Assembly: GCF_025136295.1 (NCBI RefSeq)
Contig: NZ_CP062788.1
Location: 3,365,588-3,429,587, forward strand
DNA length: 64,000 nucleotides
Source of the DNA: Aestuariispira ectoiniformans
GTDB lineage: Bacteria; Pseudomonadota; Alphaproteobacteria; UBA8366; Aestuariispiraceae
Direction of reading: 5' to 3'
Part shown: positions 55,010 to 63,691 of the stretch, one piece after another
Position numbering within the stretch: position 1 is the stretch's first letter
Layout: each line of letters starts with the position of its first letter
The notes under the pieces: generated by a model
Databases searched by the model: none
What the model was told of the DNA's origin: nothing
What the model saw: the letters and a program-made list of their open reading frames with translations, nothing else
Position numbers and translations under genes: made by a program

Positions 55010-55999
55010 CTAGTCGATATCAACCACGAGCTTTCCCGACGCCGTCCTCTCTTCAACAGCCTTATGGGCGTCGATGACGGTCTCCAGTGTGAAGCGGCGC
55101 GGATCGAGATTCGGTGCCAGTTTACCGGCTTCCACCAGTTTTGCGGCCTCACGCATGATCTCGCCGTGATGTTCGCGCCCCTCCCCGCTCAACAGCGGCA
55201 ACAGGGTAAAGACGCCGGAATAGGTTCCGCCCTTGAAAGAGAGCGGTGCCAGGGCGTGGGTTCCCCAACCGAGGCTCGTCACTACATGGCCGAACCGTTT
55301 CACCGCCTTAAAGGCATTGTCCAGATTCGGCCCGCCCAATGTGTCATAGACCACATCGAAGCCTTTGCCGTCGGTATAACGGGCTACATAATCCTCGACC
55401 GTCTCCACCGTATAGTCGATCGGCGTCGCGCCCAAACTACGGATATAGTCCGCTTTCGTGGCGCTATCGACGGCATAAACCTCTGCCCCGACCGCACGGG
55501 CGATCTGCACGGCAATATGGCCGACGCCACCGGCACCGCCAATCACCAGCACGCGCTGCCCGGCTTTCACGCCAACGCGATCCACCAGACCTTCCCAGGC
55601 GGTAATGGTCACCAGTGGCAGTGCGGCGGCTTCGCGCATGGAGAGGTTGGAAGGTTTCAAGGCCAACAGCCGCGCATCAACTGCGGCATATTCCGCAAGC
55701 GATCCCTGATGACCGCCGACACCACCTGTCATGCCATAGACTTCATCGCCGGTCCGAAAGCCGGTGACACCGGGGCCAACAGCCTCGACAACGCCAGCAA
55801 GATCAATTCCCAGGATCGCAGGCAGCGGATGGCGGGCGTGATCGGCCTGGCCGGCACGGATCTTGGTATCCAGCGGGTTCACCCCGCTTGCCTTGATACG
55901 CACCAGAACCTGCCCTTCCGCAGCAACCGGGCGGGCAATATTGTTGAGACTGAATTCGTCGCCATAGGTTTCAAGAACAAGAGCTTTCATACTGGTCAT
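55010..55999 (-). CDS. Zinc-free MDR oxidoreductase (quinone oxidoreductase-like)
   Basis: A 329-residue MDR enzyme. KALVLETYGDEFSLNNI opens it, GVNPLDTKIRAGQ follows, and VIGGAGGVGHIAVQIARAVGA is the NADPH loop. The zinc-binding cysteines are absent. ATG 55999 has AAAGGAG 9 bp upstream. It is divergent from a LysR regulator, with two direct repeats ATTTGCATGA in the shared region. It probably reduces a quinone or enal. Confidence 0.88.
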   Translation of the reverse strand: MTSMKALVLETYGDEFSLNNIARPVAAEGQVLVRIKASGVNPLDTKIRAGQADHARHPLPAILGIDLAGVVEAVGPGVTGFRTGDEVYGMTGGVGGHQGSLAEYAAVDARLLALKPSNLSMREAAALPLVTITAWEGLVDRVGVKAGQRVLVIGGAGGVGHIAVQIARAVGAEVYAVDSATKADYIRSLGATPIDYTVETVEDYVARYTDGKGFDVVYDTLGGPNLDNAFKAVKRFGHVVTSLGWGTHALAPLSFKGGTYSGVFTLLPLLSGEGREHHGEIMREAAKLVEAGKLAPNLDPRRFTLETVIDAHKAVEERTASGKLVVDID

Positions 56000-56047
56000 G
56001 GCTTGTTACTCCTTTAAATGCCGTTTCCAGTATATTTGTTCAGTTAA

Positions 56048-56098
56048 ATTTGCATGAAAATCATATATACTGCACAATCATCATTCATATTTGCATGA
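56048..56098. promoter_or_regulatory. Direct-repeat operator candidate between MDR and LysR genes
   Basis: ATTTGCATGA occurs at 56048-56057 and 56089-56098, 41 bp apart (about four helical turns), in an AT-rich divergent promoter region. It fits a two-site binding by the LysR regulator that follows. Confidence 0.45.
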
Positions 56099-56105
56099 GG
56101 CTTTC

Positions 56106-56966
56106 ATGGAATGGAGCGACATACGGCTTTTTCTGGCAATCGCCCGGGAAGGAACTCTGGGTGGAGCAGCCAGGACTGTCGGCCTGACGCAACCGACAAT
56201 GGGCCGTCGCCTGAGGACCCTTGAGGATGCCATCGGCCATAGGTTGTTCCAACGCACTGCCGACGGCTTTGTCCTGACCCACGAGGGACATATCATGCTG
56301 GGTCATGCGGAACGTATGGAAGACGAGGCACTCGCATTCCAGCGTGAATTGACAGGCGACGACGGCGGTTTGACCGGGTTGCTCAGAATTTCCTGCTCCG
56401 ACTGGTTTGGCCTGCATATCCTTGCACCAATCCTTGCTGCCTTTGCCAGACAGCATCCCAATGTCGAGGTCGAAATCCTGACCGAGGCACGCCTGGCCGA
56501 CCTGACACGCCGCGAAGCGGACCTTGTGTTTCGCATCACCCCCTTTACCGAACCGGATGTGGTATCGCGAAAACTGATGCATATTCCCTATGGGCTTTAT
56601 GTCCCGGAAGCGGCAGGTGATCCCTCACCAGGAAACGGCAAGGGGTGGCACGTCATCACCATGGACGAGGCCTTTGGCAGCATGCCCGATGCGGTCTGGA
56701 TGGCACAACGTTTCCCCGACGCCAGGATTGCCATGCGCAGCAACAACCGGGATGTGCAAGCCGCCCTATGTGCAGACGGTGTCGGTATGGCCGTGCTTCC
56801 GCGCCCACTGGGCGACAAAACGATGGGACTACGCCTAATCGAACTGGCCGATCCCCCACCCGGGCGGGATACCTGGTTAGGCTATCACCGTGACCTGAGA
56901 CGCCTGGCGAGGCTACGCGCCTTCCTCGACCTCATTCTTGAAGCACCGCAAACGCGGCAGGTTTGA
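56106..56966 (+). CDS. LysR-family regulator
   Basis: A 286-residue LysR protein: MEWSDIRLFLAIAREGTLGGA with QPTMGRRLRTLEDAIG as the helix-turn-helix, then the ligand domain (GLLRISCSDWFGLHILAPIL). GAGG lies 6 bp before ATG 56106; a TTG at 56091 is an alternative. It is divergent from the MDR oxidoreductase gene and probably controls it. Confidence 0.88.
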   Translation: MEWSDIRLFLAIAREGTLGGAARTVGLTQPTMGRRLRTLEDAIGHRLFQRTADGFVLTHEGHIMLGHAERMEDEALAFQRELTGDDGGLTGLLRISCSDWFGLHILAPILAAFARQHPNVEVEILTEARLADLTRREADLVFRITPFTEPDVVSRKLMHIPYGLYVPEAAGDPSPGNGKGWHVITMDEAFGSMPDAVWMAQRFPDARIAMRSNNRDVQAALCADGVGMAVLPRPLGDKTMGLRLIELADPPPGRDTWLGYHRDLRRLARLRAFLDLILEAPQTRQV

Positions 56967-56983
56967 CAGACGACGCAAAGGCT

Positions 56984-57400
56984 TCAGGAACCAAACAGGG
57001 CCTTTGTGTGACGGGGTGCTGGCGTGCCATAGTCCGGATTGGCGCGGCCGTGCCAGCATTTTCGACGCTTGGCATCGCAAGTAACACCGTCACTAAGCGT
57101 AAACAGAGAACTGTTGAAGCTGTCCCCCGCCTCCTTGATCATTGCCATGACACGATCCTGTGCGGTATGGCCCAGATACACCTCGGTCAGTCCAAGGGAA
57201 ATGCCGTATCGGTCAAAACAGGCGTCTGCCAGTCCCTCACCCGGTTCGTCGCAAATTACACCTGCATGTGGGGAATAGGTTGTCGGTTCCGTCAAATAGA
57301 CAGCCCCTTCCGGCAAATGCCGTGTCGCTTCCCCCGTACAACCCGCCAGAAGCACGGGAACCAAAGCAGTTAAATATATAAATCGGAAATATTTGGTCAT
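56984..57400 (-). CDS. Putative lipoprotein of unknown function
   Basis: A 138-residue protein with a lipobox at residues ~17-21 (VPVLLAGC), so it is likely anchored to a membrane by Cys21. The mature part has four more cysteines (in GVICDEP, ADACFDRY, GVTCDAK and KCWHG), which could form two disulfides. I do not recognise the family. Confidence 0.7.
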   Translation of the reverse strand: MTKYFRFIYLTALVPVLLAGCTGEATRHLPEGAVYLTEPTTYSPHAGVICDEPGEGLADACFDRYGISLGLTEVYLGHTAQDRVMAMIKEAGDSFNSSLFTLSDGVTCDAKRRKCWHGRANPDYGTPAPRHTKALFGS

Positions 57401-57461
57401 TAGACAATCGAATCAGAAGGTTACTCTTCCGGGATTAAAGAAAATGACTGTGACCAGAAAA

Positions 57462-57486
57462 AGGCCGATCCATAGGACCGGCCTCA
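57462..57486. repeat. Direct repeat flanking the IS, left copy (terminator hairpin)
   Basis: A 25-bp copy beginning AGGCCGATCCATAGGACC and ending GGCCTCA, itself a hairpin (AGGCCG / CGGCCT-like arms). An identical copy is at 58939-58963. The flanking A-run on the left is the T-run of the original minus-strand terminator. Confidence 0.85.
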
Positions 57487-58938
57487 GACCGTTGACAAAC
57501 CCCGTCGATATTCGGCGGGGTTTAGTTTTGGATGTTTGCCGGTTGTTTTTGAGGGAGAGTGATAAGTCCCCTTTCGATCAGATCGGGCTGGTTTCGGTTT
57601 TTGGGGCCATTGCGAGGGCGATTTTCTTGATGTTTTGGGCGGCGGCGGCGAGCAGGCATTGCGTTTTGACGGCGATGAGGCCGCGGAAGCGGGCGTATCG
57701 GTGTCCGAAGAGCTGCTTTGCGTCGGCAAAGGAGCGTTCTACAGTTTCCTTGCGTCTTTTATAGAGCCTTTTGCCCCAGTCGGTGAGACGGTGGGCGTCC
57801 GTGCGCTCCCGGGCGTCCTGCCAGACATGGCGGGTGACGGTTTTGGTGTGTTTGGCGCTGCCGGTGCAGGAGGCAAGCAGCGGGCAGGTGGCGCAGACCT
57901 TCGGGGCGCTTTTGTAATGGCGATAGCCGTTGCGGTCGGTGGTGGCATAATTCAGGAGCTGGCCCTGCGGACAGCGGTAACCGTCTAACTGCCGGTCACA
58001 CCGAGGATATCCCTGTCTTCCAGCCCCTTGGCGATGCCCGCCGTGGCATAGCCTGCATCCAGCCCGACCGCCTGGACATCCAGGCCGAAGCGATCCCGCT
58101 GCCGGTCGAGCCGGTCCAGATAGGGGATACTGTCATGCACAGTGGCCGGGGTGGCGTGAGTATCGGTGATGATGCCATAACGCCCGTCCACCGTGCGGTG
58201 ATCCAGATAAAAGAACCCCTTGGGCTTGCCTTCACGCACCATGTAACCGGCTTCCGGGTCGGTGCGGCTGACCTTGGTCTCCTTTTGCCCGGGCGCGCGT
58301 TCCTTCGCCTTCAGCGGCTTTTTGGCATGGGCCGCCCGATCCTCCTCAACCGCCAGGTCCAGCGCGTCCCAATAGTCGGCCCGGGACTTGGCGACCACTT
58401 GGCTGTCCCATTTGTTCTTGTTGGCATTGGCCTTCAGATGGGTGCTGTCGGTATAAAGCACCGTGCCGTCCACAAGACCCTTGGCAATCGCCTGTTCGAC
58501 AATGTGATCGAAAATATCCTGCGCCACAGACACATCCCGGTAGCGGCGGCGGCGGTTCTGCGACAGTGTCGAGGCATCGAACACCTTGTCGGTGAGGCCC
58601 AAGCGCAGAAACCAGCGATAGGCCACATTCACCTCGATCTCCCGCACCAACTGCCGCTCCGAGCGGATGCCGAACAGGTAGCCGATGAACAGCGCCTTGA
58701 ACAGCATCACCGGGGCAAGCGCCGGGCGGCCGTTATCCGCGCAATACAGACCGGCCACCCGGTCGTGGATAAACGAAAAGTCGATCACCGCATCGATCTT
58801 GCGAAGCAGGTGATCCGCAGGCACCAGACCCTCCAATGTCACCATCTCAAGTCGGCCCTGTTCAGGCTGGGGCTTCTTCAACATAAGACAATAGAATCAC
58901 AAAGGCCCCGCTTGCGCGAGACCTTTGTCAGCAGTCTG
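57485..58938 (-). mobile_element. IS1182-like insertion sequence with defective transposase
   Basis: A 1454-bp element. Terminal inverted repeats are CAGACCGTTGACAAA (left, 57485-57499) and CAGACTGCTGACAAA (right, reverse complement of 58924-58938), matching at 13 of 15. It is bounded by a 25-bp direct repeat that is itself a terminator hairpin. It encodes one transposase gene, disrupted in the middle. The right end is identical over 19 bases with the left end of the short element at 30849. Confidence 0.85.
57578..58884 (-). pseudogene. IS1182-type transposase, interrupted
   Basis: The N-terminal 299 residues (57985-58884) have the IS1182 pattern: VPADHLLRKIDAVIDFSFI, RPALAPVMLFKALFIGYL, DSTHLKANAN (first Asp) and VGLDAGYAT (second Asp). 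After DILGVTGS the frame hits a stop at 57985-57987. The C-terminal part continues in another frame (DGYRCPQGQLLNYATTDRNG, then YKRRKETVERSFADAKQLF holding the catalytic Glu) to the stop at 57578-57580. About 20 family residues between the two parts are missing, so an internal deletion plus frameshift inactivated it. Confidence 0.85.
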
Positions 58939-58963
58939 AGGCCGATCCATAGGACCGGCCTCA
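58939..58963. repeat. Direct repeat flanking the IS, right copy (terminator hairpin)
   Basis: Identical to 57462-57486. It lies 29 bp downstream of the minus-strand DUF465 gene and would be its terminator hairpin, now cut off from its T-run by the IS. Confidence 0.85.
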
Positions 58964-58991
58964 TTTTCTCTGCAGTGGCGTTTACAGGGGA

Positions 58992-59231
58992 TCACGCCGC
59001 CTGCAGGATCTTGAACAATTCGTCTTTCAGTGCCAGGCGCTTTTTCTTTTCTTCCTCCAGGGTTTCGTCGGAGACGTTTTCCACCCCTTCTTCCATACGC
59101 AGGACAGACTTGTTCACGCGATGATATTCATCAAAAAGCCGAGCGAAATGGTTGTCCTTGGTTTTCAGTTCATGAATAAGGTCACGAAATTCCGGCAATT
59201 CGTGAACCAAGTCATGCGTTTCACTCAACAT
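58992..59231 (-). CDS. DUF465 (YdcH-like) protein
   Basis: A 79-residue small protein with the DUF465 pattern (HDLVHELPEFRDLIHELKTKDNHFARLFDEYHRVNKSVLRMEEG, shown in part) and a C-terminal basic helix LEEEKKKRLALKDEL. It is largely helical. Function is unknown. AAGGAG lies 9 bp before ATG 59231. Confidence 0.85.
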   Translation of the reverse strand: MLSETHDLVHELPEFRDLIHELKTKDNHFARLFDEYHRVNKSVLRMEEGVENVSDETLEEEKKKRLALKDELFKILQAA

Positions 59232-59324
59232 CAACGCTATCTCCTTCTAATACCCAAGTTATTTGGTCTGTCTGAAAGATAGCGCAGGGCGTTTCCCGTC
59301 GCTTTGTCCTGGATCAAGCATCGA

Positions 59325-59873
59325 TTAAAAAGACGAGCCCGGCTGTGTGAGAAATTCCTCTTCCTCCTGCGTCGACTTCCGGCCCAGCACTTTGTTGCGA
59401 TGGGGAAAACGCCCGAAACGGTCGATAATCACCTTATGCTGAATGGCATAATCCGTTGTCGTCTCGTCGCCATTGGCCGTGAACAGCTCTACAGCCTGCT
59501 CCTGATCCTTGACGTCCTCGCTATGCTCCAGCGGCAGATAAAGGAAATTGCGCTGGGCCGTCGTCAATTCCTGATCGAACCCATGGGCCAGGGCATGATG
59601 CAGGCAGGCGCGTGCCTGCGGGTCCGCCTCGAAAGCCTTTGGATTGTCCCGGAACATATTACGGCTGAACTGATCCAGCAGGATGATTTCGGCCAGGCAT
59701 CCTTCTGCGGTCTCCCGCCAGTCACCGTGATTCCCCGCCACCAGCTCCTCATAGGTCTCAAGGAAGCGACTACGGATCAGGGCATCGAACTGATCATCTT
59801 TTTTAAACCATTGTTCCGGCGAACATTCCTCAAACCAGAAAGTGAGAATTTCGTGAATTTTCGTTTCCGACAT
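59325..59873 (-). CDS. DUF924 family protein
   Basis: A 182-residue protein of the DUF924 type: ILTFWFEECSPEQWFKKDDQFDA, LAEIILLDQFSRNMFRDNPKAF and HALAHGFDQEL. It is all-helical, TPR-like, with no known enzymatic role. It stands alone, upstream of the tRNA gene and divergent from it. Confidence 0.85.
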   Translation of the reverse strand: MSETKIHEILTFWFEECSPEQWFKKDDQFDALIRSRFLETYEELVAGNHGDWRETAEGCLAEIILLDQFSRNMFRDNPKAFEADPQARACLHHALAHGFDQELTTAQRNFLYLPLEHSEDVKDQEQAVELFTANGDETTTDYAIQHKVIIDRFGRFPHRNKVLGRKSTQEEEEFLTQPGSSF

Positions 59874-59982
59874 GGCTGTCTCCCAAGGCTTTTTAACCCT
59901 GCCTATAATGACTGTAAAAAAACTTTATTGAAACCACTTGCCAGACCCCCAACCAGCGTTTATAAGGCGCGTCGTCGGCCAA

Positions 59983-60059
59983 CGGAGTGTAGCTCAGCCT
60001 GGTAGAGCACTGTCTTCGGGAGGCAGGGGCCGCAGGTTCAAATCCTGCCACTCCGACCA
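59983..60059 (+). tRNA. tRNA-Pro (CGG)
   Basis: A 77-base cloverleaf with encoded CCA. The acceptor stem CGGAGTG pairs with CACTCCG, and the anticodon arm is CTGTC-TTCGGGA-GGCAG, giving anticodon CGG for proline codon CCG. The T-arm has GGTTCAAATCC. Confidence 0.95.
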
Positions 60060-60223
60060 TTTATCCGACACAAAAGCGGCGTTTTCGACAGTGTTCGAAG
60101 CGCCGTTTTTCTTTGCGGCATCCAGTCGCGCGACAGCCTGTCACGCGGCAAGTAACCACATCCCATAATCAACTACTCCCAGTTTATCTTGTCATCAGTG
60201 ATAACCGAGCGGAGGTCAGAATT

Positions 60224-60886
60224 ATGGCCCAACAATCCCATACGGCAGTCAGGCTTGACCGTCACCATACACCCAAAAGCCCGAGTGACACTGTCGCCTA
60301 TCGTTTCGTTAAACTGCTTCGTTTCTTCGCCGATACCTTCTTTGCCAAAAGATATGGCCACAGGGCCATTGTTCTGGAGACAGTCGCCGCCGTACCGGGC
60401 ATGGTTGCCGCCTCGTTGATCCATCTGCGTTGTCTACGCCGAATGGAAAAGGACGACGGCTGGATCGCAACCCTGCTCGACGAAGCGGAAAACGAACGCA
60501 TGCATCTGATGACCTTCATCGAGATCGCAAGGCCGTCCTGGCTGGAACGTGCGCTTATCCTCACGGTGCAGGGCATATTCTACAATCTGTTCTTCCTGAC
60601 CTATCTGATCTCTGCAAAAACCGCACATCGGATTGTCGGTTATTTCGAGGAGGAGGCGGTTATCAGCTATACCCAATATCTGGCGGAAATAGACAGGGGC
60701 CGACACGACAATCTCCCCGCCCCCGATATCGCCATAGATTATTGGCAGTTGCCGCAAAACGCCCGCCTGCGGGATGTGGTTGAAGTCATCCGTGCGGATG
60801 AGGCCGGACACCGGGACGTGAATCACAACTTCGCCAACGAATTGGCCAGCCAGCAAAGGCAGCCAGCACATACGCCGTCGCATTAA
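60224..60886 (+). CDS. aox: Alternative oxidase (cyanide-insensitive ubiquinol oxidase)
   Basis: A 220-residue di-iron oxidase. The iron-ligand motifs are [32 protein letters not shown] and [12 protein letters not shown]. It transfers electrons from ubiquinol to oxygen without pumping protons. Two hydrophobic segments (e.g. [18 protein letters not shown]) anchor it to the membrane. ATG 60224 has GGAGG 8 bp upstream. No regulator of the NorR or NsrR type is adjacent. Confidence 0.92.
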   Translation: MAQQSHTAVRLDRHHTPKSPSDTVAYRFVKLLRFFADTFFAKRYGHRAIVLETVAAVPGMVAASLIHLRCLRRMEKDDGWIATLLDEAENERMHLMTFIEIARPSWLERALILTVQGIFYNLFFLTYLISAKTAHRIVGYFEEEAVISYTQYLAEIDRGRHDNLPAPDIAIDYWQLPQNARLRDVVEVIRADEAGHRDVNHNFANELASQQRQPAHTPSH

Positions 60887-60918
60887 AGGTCGCTAACCCA
60901 ACGCTGCCCGGCGGCGTT

Positions 60919-60945
60919 CGCCCCTCTCCGGTCCGGAGAGGGGCG
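60919..60945. terminator. Bidirectional hairpin between aox and the GGDEF-EAL gene
   Basis: CGCCCCTCTCCG / CGGAGAGGGGCG, a near-perfect palindrome between convergent stops (60886 and 60952). T-tracts are weak. Confidence 0.5.
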
Positions 60946-60951
60946 TTCAGA

Positions 60952-63453
60952 TTAGGTCTGCGGCTTCTCTTCCTGCTGATGCATCAGGGCTTCCAGCTCC
61001 TCCACGGACAAGGCCTTTCCATATCGAAAACCCTGCAAGCGGTCACAGCGGTGTTTGACGAGAAAATCTTCCTGCTCTGCGGTTTCCACGCCTTCCGCTG
61101 TAACTTTTTTGCCCATGATCTGCGCCAGTGCGATAACCGCGTTAGCAACCGCCATATCGCTTGGATCGTCGGGAATATTCATCACGAAGGAACGGTCCAC
61201 CTTCAGGGTGTCGACCGGAAGCTGTTTCAACCGGCTCAACGAAGAATATCCGGTACCGAAATCGTCGATGGCGACCTCGATGCCCAGGCCGCGTAACCGC
61301 GTCAGGACAGGCGTAATACTTTCAAGATTATCCATCGCCCAGCCTTCGGTTATCTCAATCTCGAGATATTCCGGCGGCAACCCCGACTCATCAAGGATAT
61401 CAAGCAGGCTGTCGGCAAAGGTCATCTGTTCCAGTTGCACCCCGGCGACATTCACTGCGACACGCTGCAACTTGTATCCCTGTTCCAGCCAGCTTTTCAT
61501 CTGTTTGCAAGCCTGCCGCAGCGCCCATTCGCCCAACAGAATGATCAGGTCCGTTTCCTCGGCCAACGGCACAAAGACCGACGGCGGTATAATCCCGAAA
61601 TCCGGGTGCTCCCAACGTGCCAGCGCCTCGACCCCTGACAGCAAGCCGCTCTCAGCATCCACCTGCGGCTGATAATACTGCCTGAGCTGGCCTTCGCGCA
61701 GGGCGACCCGCAACGCGTTTTCCAGCTGGACCCGCTGCATGGCCTCATCGGTCATTTCCCCGGTGTAGAAGGCATACTGGTTCCGCCCCCGACGTTTGGC
61801 CTGATACATGGCTGCATCCGCATTCTGGATCAGGCCCCGTGCGTCTTCCGAATCCTTCGGCCAGAAGGCGATCCCGCAACTGGGTGTGATATGCAGTTCC
61901 CGACCGGAACATTTAAACGGCTGGTCAAAGGCGTTTATCAGGCGCGGTGCAATGCGCTGAACCACGGCAAGGTCTGTCGGGGTACTCAGGAGGATGACAA
62001 ACTCATCCCCGCCAAGCCTGGCAACCGTATCCATATCGCGCACGGTCGCCTTCAGGCGATGTGCCGTGGCATCCAGCAGTTCATCGCCGACACTGTGCCC
62101 CAGGCTGTCGTTGATGTATTTGAAATGGTCCAGATCCAATACGATCAGGGCAAATTCGGCTTTTTCGCGCCGCGCCAACTGAATCTGCTGGTTCACGCGG
62201 TCAACCAACAGGTTCCGGTTCGGCAGACCCGTCAGCGGGTCGTGATTCGCCAGAAACTCGATCTCTTCCTGGGATTCCTTGATCTGGGTGATATCGGAAA
62301 AGACCGCCACATAGTTGGTGATGCGGCCAAGGTCGTCCTTGACGGCGTTGATGGTTTGCCATTCAGGAAAGACCTGACCGTTTTTACGCCGGTTCCAGAT
62401 TTCGCCGCTCCAGCATCCCTCTTCCTGAAGGCATTGCCACATGTCCGCGTAAAAATGCTTGTCGTGACGCCCGGAGGTCAGAAAGCCCGGAGACTTCCCC
62501 CGGATTTCATCCAATTCATAGCCGGTAATCCGGGTAAAGGCATCATTGATACTAAGGACACGCGAATCCGCATCTGTCACCATGATGCCTTCACTTGTTG
62601 CATCAAAGACCGAGGCGGCAAGACGCAGGCGGCGCGCGGTGTTGTCATATTCAGTGATATCCTCGATGGCAAAGACCACTTCTTCGATCTCACCATCCTC
62701 CCTGCGCAAGGCACTGCCATTTACCTGCACAAGCCGCCGCTGCCCCCAGGGGGGCGTAATCGCCAGAACCGACCCATGCACCGGCAATCCCTTTTTGAGG
62801 GTTTTCGCAAAGGCCGTTTTATCCGGCGTCAGGGCATTACCGTCCCGATCCTCAAACCGCCACATGTCATCAAGGATGGAAAATCCAAGGATATCCTGCC
62901 GCCCGTCCCCCAGGGTCAACTTGGCCAAACGGTTGGCAAAGCAAATGCGCCCGTCCGCGTTGACCCGGATAAGGGCCGCTACACTCGTCTGGATAATACG
63001 CTGGTGAATTTTGCGCTCATGGTCCAGTTCCTGCCGGACCTGATGGCTTTGTGACAGATCGCGAATCACGACCTGGCAAGCATTCTGCCCCTGGAAATAA
63101 GCCGGTGCCGAGGTAACCGCCGCCGGGAAGCGCGTCCCATCGAGGCGCAGCAATTGTTCTTCGACTATCTCGGACACCTGCCGCCCATCTCCGGTTCTCG
63201 TAATACGCTCCCGAACCAGATCCAGATAGTCTTCGGCCACGAAGGAAAGCACGGACCGGCCAAATAAATCCGCTTCGTCTTTTGCCCCGAACAATTCCGC
63301 CGCCGCCGAATTCGCATGCACAACATTGCCGTCCACATGCAACAGAACAGCTTCGGGAAGGAAATCAATCAATCGCTGATAGGCATCGGCAACTTCGCGA
63401 AGGGCGCTTTCGCTGTCTTCCTCTGAAACGCTGTGGAGCCAGCCAACCCCCAA
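60952..63453 (-). CDS. PAS-PAS-PAS-GGDEF-EAL protein (cyclic di-GMP turnover)
   Basis: An 833-residue protein. Three PAS-like sensor domains cover residues ~15-400 (IDFLPEAVLLHVDGNVVHA; TSVAALIRVNADGRICFAN; SEGIMVTDADSRVLSINDAF). The GGDEF domain has GGDEF at 481-485 and an I-site RDMD nine residues before it. The EAL domain has EAL at 609-611 in GVEALARWEH, with DDFGTGYSSLS and EGVET intact. Both catalytic sites look competent. It has no membrane helix. TTG 63453 has GGAGGGG 5 bp upstream; TTG 63546 is a longer alternative. Confidence 0.9.
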   Translation of the reverse strand: MGVGWLHSVSEEDSESALREVADAYQRLIDFLPEAVLLHVDGNVVHANSAAAELFGAKDEADLFGRSVLSFVAEDYLDLVRERITRTGDGRQVSEIVEEQLLRLDGTRFPAAVTSAPAYFQGQNACQVVIRDLSQSHQVRQELDHERKIHQRIIQTSVAALIRVNADGRICFANRLAKLTLGDGRQDILGFSILDDMWRFEDRDGNALTPDKTAFAKTLKKGLPVHGSVLAITPPWGQRRLVQVNGSALRREDGEIEEVVFAIEDITEYDNTARRLRLAASVFDATSEGIMVTDADSRVLSINDAFTRITGYELDEIRGKSPGFLTSGRHDKHFYADMWQCLQEEGCWSGEIWNRRKNGQVFPEWQTINAVKDDLGRITNYVAVFSDITQIKESQEEIEFLANHDPLTGLPNRNLLVDRVNQQIQLARREKAEFALIVLDLDHFKYINDSLGHSVGDELLDATAHRLKATVRDMDTVARLGGDEFVILLSTPTDLAVVQRIAPRLINAFDQPFKCSGRELHITPSCGIAFWPKDSEDARGLIQNADAAMYQAKRRGRNQYAFYTGEMTDEAMQRVQLENALRVALREGQLRQYYQPQVDAESGLLSGVEALARWEHPDFGIIPPSVFVPLAEETDLIILLGEWALRQACKQMKSWLEQGYKLQRVAVNVAGVQLEQMTFADSLLDILDESGLPPEYLEIEITEGWAMDNLESITPVLTRLRGLGIEVAIDDFGTGYSSLSRLKQLPVDTLKVDRSFVMNIPDDPSDMAVANAVIALAQIMGKKVTAEGVETAEQEDFLVKHRCDRLQGFRYGKALSVEELEALMHQQEEKPQT

Positions 63454-63691
63454 AGGCTTCCCCTCCTCTTCCGTCCTGCAGCCTCTAAACAAATCACACC
63501 ATCCCACAAGGTTATTCTTTTGAGATTTCCATCTGGAACACCTCAATACATTTATGAGGCTTTCCTAAGCTTGCAGGCCAATTTGCAGCCATGACCTAAG
63601 TCAAATTTTCCAATTAACAATTTCAAGTATACCTAAATACCAATAAAACCAGCAAAGGTTTGTATCAGGATACCTTGCTCTGGAAGCGAGA

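Noticed and set aside
57635-57988. A 117-residue + strand frame inside the IS
   Set aside because: The minus strand here encodes the conserved C-terminal part of the transposase in a shifted frame, which explains the opposite open frame.
59983-60059. tRNA-Pro as an integration site for an island
   Set aside because: No integrase gene and no repeat of the tRNA 3' end was seen downstream within the window.
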